Positions 28,530-39,800 of a stretch of 64,000 bases of DNA are shown one piece after another; the stretch's first letter is position 1, and each line of letters opens with the position of its first letter. The notes under the pieces were generated by a model that did not search any database, was not told the origin of the DNA, and was given only the letters and a program-made list of their open reading frames with translations. The stretch is taken from positions 68,188,025 through 68,252,024 of the forward strand of contig NC_087064.1 of the NCBI RefSeq assembly GCF_963678635.1, in the 5' to 3' direction. This DNA comes from Symsagittifera roscoffensis (Eukaryota; Xenacoelomorpha; Acoela; Convolutidae). The position numbers and the translations under genes are program-made.

Positions 28530-31500
28530 CTAGTCCAGTTTGGGTCCGGTGGGCGGTACTTGGAAGTGTTTCACCGGCTGCACCTGAAAATTTTTTTAAA
28601 TTTACTAAAATTATTTTGAATTAAAATTCATTTAATTTAATTCATGGGTTTGTTTTTACCAAATAATTATCTTTTTTGTGGTTTAAAAGATAAATCAAAG
28701 AAACATAAGTCGACAATTACAAAAAAAGCAATTGCAACATCTGGGTATTCTAGTTCAACTTTGAAATATGTCATCCGCATTTCTCCAGATGTGCCTGCAT
28801 AATATGCAGAGGAAAATTTGGTCCATATTGGTTCCCATGTCAAACGAAGTTTGGTCCAGACATAGATATGCATGAAATTGAAAAAATTAAAAATTAGACA
28901 ATCAGTTTCTTTAATAAAAGTTTTGTCCCTTGTTTGTACATTAAGACGTCTACTTTTTGTCGCAACGCAATAGCATACTGCAGTTTTGAGGGTCCAAAAA
29001 CTACAGAAACGTGAGGGAAGCTCATATGATAAACAGGACAATTTCAACTTGTATTTTCTGGCAGTTGCTTTTGTTTAATTTTGGATGTGGAAAATGTCAA
29101 AAATGTAACCTCTTTTAGACAGCTAGTTTTGTCAACTAAAATTAGAGGAACTTAGATTATCGGTTTTAGTTAATCAGTTTTGTCAACTAATGTTTCAGGA
29201 GTTTTTAGCGGGTCAAATTTACCATCCTTCCTACTTAAAGGCCAAGTTTTGGATCATCCAAACCACTATTAGAATTTTGCTTAACAGTCCCTAAAAATAC
29301 TGGATTCTGATTTAGAGGAAAATTCCAAACAAGAACCAACTTAACATCACTTCCTTAAAATGCTTCAGGGAGTGGGAAGGGGATGATGTTAAGTTGATCT
29401 GATATTGCCAAAAAAATTGGTATCAACTAAGCAAAATGAAGAAAATTGGTTTTGTACAGGCACGGATCTAAGATACTCTCGAGCAGGGCGGATTTTGTAA
29501 AAATTATCGAACAAATTATTTTTCTGAGCTCTCCTTTATAAAGATCCTTTTTTTGAAAGAATTTTCTGCATTACTGGCAATTTTTTGAAAAACAGGGTCA
29601 AAAACGATATAGGCATTTTTTGGAAAATTTTGACCAAAAAATTGCGATTTTGCGGTGCGCGCTTTTCAAAATTAGTATATATTGACGCCCAAGGCGCGTT
29701 TGGAAAAGTTTTTAGGGCTGGTCAGCTGAAAATGGATGACGTACAATAATATCAAAAGGGGAACCTTTAGGTGGCAAATAAATCCCCCAAACAGGCGCGG
29801 ATCTAGCAATTTCTCGAAGGACGAAGGGGGGCGGATTTAAAAAAAAAATTGAAAATTTGGTCGACCTTTTTATTAGGTCGACCAAAATGATTTTCTGAGC
29901 ACTCCCAAACCACTATAAAAACCCTAATTTGACCAAATATCTTGCGCTGCAGGCACATTTTTGAAAAAAGGCGTTTTTAGGACATTTTTGGAAAATTTCG
30001 AGCAAAAAATCGCGCTGCCCCCTCAAAATTAGTATTGATTTTACCGAACCCCCCCCCCCCACCTAAATCCGCTACTGCCCCCAAATCCGCAAATGGTGAC
30101 GTATATATTCAATGATTGTGGGTAGTGAGAGTATGTACCTCGCTAGTGGAATCTTTGTAGAAATCTCTGTGAGCCTGGGCGGCATTGTAGTATCCTTTGA
30201 TCTCCCGTTCTCTGTCATAGTTCACATTGTATCTCTGGTACTTGGGCTCAAACAAGAACGCATCCCGATCCCTCGCCCGCTGGCTGATCACCTGATACAA
30301 AAAGCGTATAGCTGAATTATGATAAAAAACACCCAAAATGAAAAAATGAAAAAATTTGATTCAAAAAAGCATATAGCTGAATTATAATGAAAATAAAAAG
30401 CACCAAAAATTTTTTAAAAAAATTGATTCGAAAAAGCAATATTGTTTGATCGAACTGAAATTTAGAGATCAGACACAATTGGGCTACACTGTGATTTTTT
30501 CCTTTTTTTGTAGGAAAAATCTGCATGTAAATTTTCAGTTTTATTCTGCTGTTTACATATAACTTCAAAAAAATTTCCAAACGTATTTGTAGATTTTGAT
30601 TTTGAAAAAATAACATTAGATTCATTCAAAAGCAGCTTAGAAGAACTACTGAGCAAGGTTAAGTATTTTTCAAAATACTTTGCGGTGGAATTTTGTTAAC
30701 AGTTAAAATAGTTGCTTGTATACTCCTCTCTGGAAACGAAATTAAGCATTGCAATAAAAAAAAATTGATTATTATTTTTGAAAAATTAGCAAAAGGACAC
30801 GAATAAATGTGTACTGACTAAGTCTGGATTGTGTGAGAACTGGGTGGGGAAGTTGCCGCCCTTGTTGTAGATGATCTTGGAGCTGCGCATGGCGTCATTG
30901 CGGTAGTCCTGGAAGTACTTGGCAGTCTCGTTCCCGAAAGTGTCCCCGTAGGCGAACTTGATCGTCGGCACATGTCCGCGGTAGCTGAAAACAACACAAA
31001 AAACAGTCATTATATCACATCTTTTAACTTATATCAGTGCAACTCCTAGAACAGAAGAGACTACTGCTCATGATTTTTCCTTGTCGTATTATCTATAAAT
31101 TGTTTGTTGTTTTTGTAGCCGTGAGGCGACAATTCGTAACAAACGACAATTCGTAACAGTATATTAAGCGGGGAACACTGATTCACGCGTACTATTCCTC
31201 TCGTGCCAGATGTAAGCGCAGCGGAGCGAAGCGGAGCAAGCGTATTCGGCTCTTTTTCCTCCCCCCCCCCCCCCACCACCACACATTAGCACCAATTTTA
31301 TGGTGTAACGAGGGGTTTTACAAGGTTAACCATGAAGACCAAATATGTTTGTCATGCCCTAAATAGTTCGCATGCCAATTTTTTCATCATTCGGATCATG
31401 TGAACAAAATTTCACTAGTAAAATTTTGCAGGTGGGGAAAAAGGAAAAAGAGCCGCGTATTCTACTTACCAATGCGTTGCTACGAGTTGTCGCTTGTTAC

Positions 31501-33314
31501 GAATTGTCGCCTGTTACGAATTGTCGCTCTACCATTTATAACTACACAAATGAGTTCAAATTCAATGAAACATTTGAAGAAAAAACAATGAAACAGAATT
31601 TGGGAAAAATTCGGGATATTTGAAAATTTAGGCTTCATAGTGAGCCAGCCTACTGACTATTTGAGCAGCTGATGTTAGCATTTTTTGAAAAACTTTTTAA
31701 TACGTTAGCAGATGCAAATCATATCACTCTTAGCTCTACAACAAGCGTCAAGCTTAAATCAAGAGAAAATGCGAAAACAAATACAAAAGGTTTCTTTTTC
31801 TTATTTTCTTTATTTTTATTTTTCTTCGACAGAGTTTTAAAGGGTAGCCAAACATTCAAGGCTCCGTACTGACACGAGCATTTATATTTTTTTAGGAAGA
31901 TTTGTCTATAAGGTTAAAGGCTTGAACGGTTTCATTTTGTAATTTTACGAGAGGGTGGGAAACTGGAAAACAGCCTAAAGTAAGTTCGCTGCTCAACTGC
32001 AACAAGATAAACGTTGATTCTACATGCTTTGACTGTACACAAAGGTGGGAAAAAAATCAGCTTTCAAAAAAATGAAATTTGGCGTGGTGAACAAATCGAC
32101 AACTGTGATCAGATTTGTTCTTCATACATGACACAATAGTTGTAAGCTATGTTTACAGCTAAGACTATTGTATCTTTAGGCCATGTCAACTAGTGGTTAA
32201 AATAAATTTCTGACGGAAGATCGGGGGTTCAAGCCTCAAAAGGAAATTTTTACGAGCAAACGACCAGCCTAGATTTAGCCTATTGTTGATCAAAAATTAG
32301 CGCTGAGATTTTGAAAAAATTTAAGAAATACTTACTTTATTTGAACATTTCAAACAAAAAAATTTTGGTCAGGTCATTACATTAGAAGTCAAATATTTCT
32401 CGCCAAAAATAATAAGTTTGTTCGATACTGGTTGAATTCAAGAACTTGGAAAAAAACTCAAAAATTTTTCTTACGCAGGTTGAATTTTTTTGCTTTTCAG
32501 AGTGACGAGCGTGAGTGACAAAATACTTTTGGGAACAAGTTTGTTCTTTATGGTTTTTTTTGTAACATTGGCTCTTTTCCACTACACGCTTTTCAAAATA
32601 TAGATTTTTATGTTTGTTTTGCGTGTTATTACGGCTAAATGCGTGAGGAATTAAGAAGAAAAAATCTGTTCACAGTTGTCAGTTTGTTCATCATACCAAA
32701 TTTCATTGCATTATGACACCGTTAAATCAGCTTTCAAAATTGAATTTGAAAAATGGAACTGAAAAAGAGCCGTAACTGTAAGAAAAATTATAAAAAAAAA
32801 GAAACTGAGAGTCGATGAGGGGGGGGGGGGGGGGGGGTTTGAAAGAACCAAAAACTGGAAAGTTGCTGTGAAAAAAAAATTGATATTTTTGGCTGTAGAT
32901 TTTGACGACGTTTTTTCTTGATTATTATCTCTTTTTGCAATGATAACTGTGATTGTGAACTTCTCTTGCTTCTGCGCTATTTTGCGAGGAGGACACGAAA
33001 ACAAGGCAAGATTCGAACTTTCAAAGAAAACAGGGGTCTTTCCCATTATAGATTCCCCCAGCAAAAATAACCCCCTCCATAAATGTAAAATCACAGTATG
33101 GAAGAACTTTAAAAATTTTTTTACTACGCTGGGGTGGTTATAATGGAAAGGAAGCGGAAACAGTGTGAATGAATTTAAATGATCTTTTTTCTCGTAAAAA
33201 TAGGGGGAAACTGGAAAAGATCCCTGGAAGTTAAATCACTTACCCGGGCATGTGATGAGGGGGGATGTAAGTGGCTTGGTAAGTGGTAATCAGGGTTCCC
33301 GCTGCTCGAGACAT
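28530..33314 (-). CDS. CIMIP2C: CIMIP2C / FAM166C-like ciliary microtubule inner protein (147 aa, 4 exons)
   Basis: Minus-strand exons: 33314-33244, 30984-30819, 30291-30139 and 28583-28530. They total 444 nt, 147 codons plus TAG. All introns are GT-AG and phases match (2, 0, 0). The protein starts MSRAAGTLITTY and has the family signature PGYRGHVPT (exon 1/2 junction), FGNETAKYFQDYRN, GGNFPTQFS, then exon 3 with RDRDAFLFEPKYQRYN. These agree in order with vertebrate C2orf70/FAM166C (about 200 aa). The C-terminus here is shorter. The family binds inside doublet microtubules of cilia and sperm tails. The ATG has A at -3. It faces STPG1 across 491 bp. Introns hold MITEs and a foldback element. 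The last small exon is the least certain part. Confidence 0.85.
29457..30098. mobile_element. hAT-like MITE (outer copy, split by a second copy)
   Basis: It begins CAGGCACGGATCTAAG and ends near AAATCCGCAAATG, and carries the copy at 29792-30077 inside it. The flanks GTTTTGTA and GTGACGTA agree at 5 of 8 positions, a weak target duplication. The internal text (GAGCTCTCC, GGACATTTTTGG-like blocks) matches the other family members. It lies in intron 3 of CIMIP2C. Confidence 0.55.
29792..30077. mobile_element. hAT-like MITE (inner copy) with perfect 8-bp target duplication
   Basis: Starts CAGGCGCGGATCTAG and ends CTAAATCCGCTACTG, which are imperfect inverted ends with the CAG...CTG termini of hAT elements. 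Both sides carry CCCCCAAA (29784-29791 and 30078-30085). It is 286 bp long, with no coding capacity, and is inserted in the older copy of the same family. Confidence 0.85.
31119..31528. repeat. Foldback element with TTACGAATTGTCGC units
   Basis: The left side has two units reading GCGACAATTCGTAAC (about 31127-31159). The right side has three units in opposite orientation, GTTACGAATTGTCGC type (about 31483-31528). Together they make inverted ends built from a short tandem unit. A different MITE (31248-31454) sits between them. It lies in intron 1 of CIMIP2C. Exact ends and target duplication are unclear. Confidence 0.65.
31248..31454. mobile_element. GGCTCTTTTTCC MITE with 8-bp target duplication
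   Basis: The ends GGCTCTTTTTCCTCCCC and GGAAAAAGAGCC are inverted. The 8-mer GCGTATTC stands on both sides (31240-31247 and 31455-31462), a perfect target duplication. It is 207 bp long, non-coding, and rich in C or G runs near the ends. The 8-bp duplication suggests the hAT superfamily. Confidence 0.85.
32175..32250 (+). repeat. tRNA-derived SINE-like head
   Basis: The segment has an A-box-like AACTAGTGGTTAAAAT and a B-box GGTTCAAGCCT at about 32226-32236, with tRNA-like spacing, but no convincing cloverleaf acceptor stem. I read it as a decayed SINE head, not a functional tRNA. Confidence 0.45.
32570..32771. mobile_element. GGCTCTTTTCC MITE, second copy
   Basis: It starts GGCTCTTTTCCACT and ends GAAAAAGAGCC. 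The flanks GTAACATT and GTAACTGT agree at 6 of 8 positions. The interior (ATCTGTTCACAGTTGTCAG, TTTCATTGCATTATGAC) matches the copies at 34723-34947 and 35350-35570 in part. It is 202 bp long and lies in intron 1 of CIMIP2C. Confidence 0.75.
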
Positions 33315-33805
33315 CTTGGATTTTTCTACAACCGTTTTTTCACCTTAAAGGGAAAATATCCAGAATATATGTTAGCAAGTCGTTACTTCCAAATATACAA
33401 AATAACAAAAACGTGCGTCCAAATCAAAAGAGCAGGTGCTGTGCTAATATTTTCAAAATAATATTATACGAAGATCAGTTGATCAGAACGAAAAATGTAC
33501 TCAGTAATGTATTGTATGTGCAGTTAATGTATACAAAAATGGTTGTTTGATGGTTTGATAGTACTAACAAAACAGCACATACCGCAAGCTAAACGTTTGT
33601 TGGTAAATGAAACTGTGTCTTAAAAAGCACGTGCGATTGAACAAAGACCTTTTCATGGATGATTAAAAGTAACGAAATCGGCTATCGTTGTTGATTTTGA
33701 AATTGCCCTTGAATCTATTTTAAATTTTTATTATCAGACCAATTGAGATTACATTTATTCGGCATCTGGTTGGGATCCAGTCCAGAGCTAGTTAATCCAG
33801 GCCAA
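33315..33805. promoter_or_regulatory. Probable bidirectional promoter between CIMIP2C and STPG1
   Basis: The 491 bp between two divergent start codons includes both 5' untranslated regions. A good acceptor (TTTTTATTATCAG) ends at 33737, so STPG1 may have a further 5' noncoding exon further left. I looked for an RFX X-box, expected for ciliary genes, and saw only a poor candidate (GTTGGTAAATGAAAC near 33598). I report no binding site with confidence. Confidence 0.5.
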
Positions 33806-36800
33806 ATGGTGGGTCATCGGCAGTCAGACCTCCTGTTTGGAGAGACGGGGGACTCCATTCGCTTAATGCAAGGGGTACACAAAAGGTTCAACACAACGGG
33901 GTCTCGAAGGTCTTTCAGAGGTCAGTTGTGGCTCTTTAAAATTAACCCTCCGGCTTTTTCTTCCCCCCTGCAAATTTTGAAAAGACCCAAGGAGGAAAAA
34001 GACCTAATCAAAGGGGGACTGGAAAAAGGGCGTTTTATATTATGAATTTAAACTAAGCGTTTGAAATTAATGTTTCGGGAAGTGAAAACATGTTGCAACC
34101 CTCTTACAACTTATCATCGGAGTAGAAAAAAAACACAAAACCATCCCGACTTATTTTTTTAAACTAGAATTTAACAAGTCATTTAAAGAAAATTAGACAT
34201 AAATTTTGACTACCCAAATCAACAGTTGATCGAAAATTGTTGACAAAATTTTTGTGTTGATCTATGAAGGGAGAAAAAGGAAGGAAAAAAGTTGCCCGAG
34301 GTTTGTCTGTAAAGATTGTGTAAATTAATCAAAGTTGTGACTTCTGCGATTCTCAGAGAAAAATAGAAAAGCCTTTCATCTTTTCCTTATACTCCAGACT
34401 GAGTTATTTTGTTGAGCGAAGCGCTTAGTTTTCTGTGGCTCAATTTATACATGGTGGTAGGAAAATGAAATACATATATTTTTTTGTTTTCGCTTCAGAT
34501 GAGTCAGAAGGTCCCTCCATCCCCTCCCAGTTCCAGACAGTGGTGATCGACAACTCAGAGAGACAGGGATTCACCTCCAGAGCAAAGAGATTCGACGAAT
34601 ACAGATACGTGGTAAGATACTATATTCTATTCCGACAGCTGGCTGAATCGAATATTTTGAACATTTAAAGATAAAATCATGTTTGGCAAAAGCCTAGATT
34701 TATGAAAAAGTACGGATTTTAAGGCTCTTTTTGCTTATCCCACCCTCTCCCCTCCCTTTCAGTTTTGAAGAACTGTTTCAACATTTTCATAATCCAATGA
34801 AACTTAGCATGGTGAACTAAACTAACAATTGTGAACAGATTTGTTTTTTTTTCAAGCTTGCATTGTAACTTTACGCGTTTGGTCATAATTACACCTAAAG
34901 CAGCAACAAAAACAACATTTGAAAGGTAGGGGGAGTGGAAAAGAGCCGGTTTTGGTTTTTATTTTGTTTTTTAAGAAGCATTGGAATTTTTTCGTTTTTC
35001 TCAAAATTAATTGACCAATTTGAAAATAGTGGTTCAATGAAAAGACCGCATATTCTTCCGGTCTTTTTTTAACCTTACATCAATTTTTTAGCCTTCAAAA
35101 AATCTTGTGGCAGAAGGTTTGATTTATTTTACAAACTACCTTGTCAAATCTGAGATTTTGGGTTTAACCGCTCAAACGAGTTGTAGTAAGCTCCCCTGCC
35201 TAAGCCGCTACATTCTTTTTTTTTAAGAAAACATTGCCGCAAATAAAAATTTGGCAAACAAAAAAAAACTTTTCTGATTAATAAAAATTATCCAAATGAA
35301 AACAAACTTCAATAGTTATGTTTCGAAGGTGTTATTAAGTTCATCAATGGGCTCTTTTCCAGTCCCCCCCCCCTTTCAAATTCATTTTTGAAAACCTTAT
35401 TTACAGTTGTCATAATGCAAAGACAATTGGCATGGTGAACAAATTGACAATTATGAACAGATTTGTTCTTCATACTTTACAGCGTAACATCACGCATATA
35501 GCCGTAATAACACGTAAAACAAACTTAATATCGATATTTTGAAAGGTGGGGGGGGGAGTGGAAAAGAGCCCATCAATGAAACCCTTTTGGCGTTGAGTTA
35601 TCGATGAACAATATTTTTACAAAAAATACGGTACTTTAAAGTTTTAGAGTCATTACTGTTTCCTGGGAAGCTAATGTTTTGTCTTTTATGGTCACAAAGC
35701 TTCAAAGCTTTTATGGTCACAAAGTTGGTTTTCAAAAATGGCGCTAAAAATTTAATGAACTTTCATTTCAATTCATTTCAAAATCAAATTCAAAGTCAAC
35801 AAATTGGAGAAAAAAACTGAAGCTTTGCGCTAAACAATTCAAACAAATTCTTATTTCAATTCAATTCAAATTCAAATTCTCAGCTCAAACTGGACTGAAA
35901 AAAATTCTGTAAATCCAAATGTGAATCTCAAAAATTTCAAAGCTGTTTTTCTTAACGATGGCAACTTTTTGAAAATTTTAATGTCGTTCAAATCGCGACT
36001 GAAAGGGTTGTAATATTATAGATCACTCGACATACTCCAATGATTTTTCGTGTTTTCTGATTTTGCGCGGGAAACAAAAGAAAAAACTAACACTCACCCG
36101 AATACAGAGCTCTTCCCCATTTTCAACCGTCGGAACAAAAATGACCCTCTTAGAAAACAGCCAAAAACTTTGCTTTTTTGATATTCCATATTTTTGTTTA
36201 AAAAACTGAAAAAACGGAAACCGTATTTTCTAAAGAAATGATTTATAACTTATTTCGATCAGGTGATTTTCAGTTTTTTCTCAAAAAAACGTTTTCTAAT
36301 TTGTTCAAGCTCAAATTTCATTTTTTTGCAGTCTGATTTTTCATTTTTTTATAAATCACTTTAATATTTTTTGCTAAGAGAAAAGCAAGTGTCAAAGAAA
36401 AACGAATTGTATTTTTCAAAATTCACAACGGAATAGAAAATTACTTATGGACCAGTTTTCTCTAACCGCATTTTCTCTAACTACTTTCTCTAACTGCAGT
36501 TAACAACAAAACTGTTATTCATTGAAATGACTCTCTCAAAACTGTAAAAAGTTTTTAAAAGGCAATATTTATTGATGTTTGTTTATGTTTTTATTAAAAT
36601 ATTAACTAAATTATTTGATTTTAAAAAAATGGAATGTCGGGAATAGGGAGTGATGAAAAGAAGAGTCAATATTTTTTTTCGAAAAAAGTTTAAAGCGGTG
36701 CAGAAAAATGGCCGATAATCTTTGTAGTACTTTGAGAACCGATCGATTTTTTAGGAAAAGAGCAAAAGTTTAAGCTTATATCAAAACCAAGTGTTTTTAA

Positions 36801-39800
36801 GCAACCATTTGATACCATAATCTGAGCTTAGCTTCAAGGAACAAATTATATTCCAGACAGAGGCACCAGGTCCTGGAGCATACTCTTCAATTGACAGAAG
36901 CATGATTTGCAAGTCAGCCTCAGCCTCCAAGAAGGGGTCCGGAACGTTCGCTTCCAAATCAAGGAGAAAAAATCTGTTCGGAGTGGACCCCGGCAGACCA
37001 GGGCCTGGCTACTATGAAACCTCAAAACGAGAATTCATCTCTACTTCCAACGACTTCAACCGAGCGCCATACACTGCAACGTTCGCAACTCCGATAGCCC
37101 AGCCGACAGAAAAGAAAGTCGTCGCCCCTCCCCCTAATGCATACGAGGTGAAGTATCGGGAAAACTAAAATTAACGGATTTTTGTTTTATTTATGTTTCA
37201 AAACATTAAAACTTTGCAGATTAAGCGATCGATTACGAGCAACAGCGGCGCAGGAGCAGCTTTCAAATCCACGTAAGACTGTTTTCGAATAAAAATTGAT
37301 CAAACTTTTCCTATCTAAATTTTTGCATTTTTACATTAAAACACTAACAAAATTAGCAAATCAATTGGAGCAAAAACATACTCACATGCTATAGATTTAT
37401 AAAATTTTAACCAAAGTTTAAAGTTTTAAACGTTTTATCAAAAATATCTGCACCTGCAAATCAAAAACGGAAGGAAAATTACTTTCGCTTTTTTGATTAG
37501 AACAAAGCGGTCTTCTTCGTTTTTAACGCCTGGCATGCAAGTACCAGCCCCAAACCAGTACGACGCCAACACCAATTACATCCTGCCCAGGGCACCTGAG
37601 CCAGTGGCGAGCTTCAAGTCCGGCACCAAACGAGAATTCGCGACGAGCAAGGCGGCTGCAAGTGTACCTGGTCCAGGGTCCTACGAACCATACGAGAAGC
37701 CAGACCTCTCGGATATTAAACGAGTGCAGATGCCGTTAGTACATTACTAGAATTCGATCTAAGTTTCAAACAGTGTTTTATTAAAAATAAAATTGTGTTT
37801 TCAGCTAGTTTAGTTATCAAAGAGGGAACAAATCCAATTCTAAAAATGACGAGAAACGAGAATATTGTATAAATAGATTGGTTTCATCTCTTTTGCACAA
37901 TTAACATACTTAACTAATCTCTCATTTTGCTCCGGTTTGTTTCCTCAAAGCCTCAAGTAAGCTCGGGTTTTACCTCTTCATAAAGCTGATAGCAGAATAA
38001 TTATGAGCAATTACCGTCCAATATCACTTTTAAGTAGCTGCAGCAAAGTTATTGAAAAAATCATGCACTCTCGATTTTACAACTATCTTGAAAAGTTCGA
38101 ATTACTGTATCATCGTCAGTTTGGGTTCAGGGAGAAGTTTGCCACAGTTGATGCATTAGCTGAATTGACTGAAAGATTAAGACTAGGTGTTGATAAAAAC
38201 ATTAAATGTAGCTTCTTCATTGATTTAAAAAAGGCATTTGATACGCTGGACCATAAAATTCTTTTGAGTACGTAGAAATTGCTACAAATGGTTCGAAAGC
38301 TATCTATCCAATAGGTATCAATAAGTACATGTAAACAACTGTTCATCTGATTGGTTGCAAGTAAACACGGGAATACCGCAAGGCTCTGTTTTAGGCCCTC
38401 TCTTATTTCTTGTTTATATTAACGACATACAGCACGCAGTTTGCAATTCAAATGTGTTTCTATTTGCAGATGATACAAACATATCATGTCAAACATCTAT
38501 CTATGAAGAATACCAGTTAGATTTGACCAAAATTTCTTCCTGACTTAGTTCAAATAAATTAACCTTAAACTCAGATAAAACTAATTTAATTAATTTTACA
38601 AAGGATAGAAGTGCTTCCAATCTTTCTTTTGATATACTTGATTTTACTTTTCAGCCGAAACCTTTTTGCAAATACCTAGGTGTCATTGTAGATGATAAGC
38701 TTAATTTTTTTCACCATATACAGAATGTTCAATCAAAACTAGGTCGTCACTATGGTGTAATATCAAAAATGAGACATTAGGTACCAAGATCCATCCTACT
38801 GAAATACTATATGTCGAATATCAAGCCAATAAAACAATATGGCTTGCTCGTCTACGGCGGCACGAATTTTTCTTTTTTAAACCCAATTTTGAATATGCAA
38901 CGAAAAATTGTTCGCATGATCTGCTTCAAAAGGAAATTTGATACCATTACTAAATTCTTTTCTGATAATAAAATACTAACAGTTCATGAGCTATATGTGT
39001 ACGATTTGATGAAGTTTTGTTTACGATCACTAAATCAAAAACATCCAACTTGTTTTCTCAATTCTTCGTTTACTTTAAAAAATTTTGCCTATAATACGCG
39101 AATTTCAGAAGGTCGATCATTTGTTCCACCATTCTGTAAGAATAAGGTAAAATCATGTTCTTTGACTAATAGGGGTTCAAGTTATTGAATATTATGAGTA
39201 TAAATAAGCTCTTATCTAAAAATATTGGATTGATGTCAAAAAATGAAGAATACAGTTTCGTCCATAAGTTTAAAGATAATTTCATTTGTGGCAATTACGA
39301 GTTGGTGCAAAACATATTTCTTTGAATTTTTTTATTTTTAAAAAATTGTACCCGCTGGCTAAATGCTATCAAACAACCATTCTAGGGTTGCAATTCTATG
39401 CTGAAAATATGACCCTCCAAATCCTTGTAGTTTTCGAGAAATCGCATTTTTTAGAAAATTTAAAAAAAATATGAAAAAACTTAGATTTTTTTTTCATATG
39501 TTTTCTCATATTCTTAGTTCGTCAGCTGGAATGAGAATTGGCCGAAATGACAGGACTAGATGTAATAACTATTCCTTAATGAGGGCTTAATTTTAGGGAA
39601 AAATAATTTTTTTCCCCACAATCCTATTTTTATTCGAATATAAATTTATCTTTATGACTTAGTTGCAATCCTAATTTGTTCAACGGGTAGACGTCAAGTA
39701 GGCACATACTGCGCCTTTTGTCTATCCCCTCCATTTTGTTGATTTAATAATTTAAATAAATTGATGCTTGTATTATCAACTATATGGAGAAATAAATTCT

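Noticed and set aside
33598-33612. RFX X-box in the CIMIP2C/STPG1 promoter
   Set aside because: The imperfect palindrome lacks the conserved half-sites; too weak to annotate.
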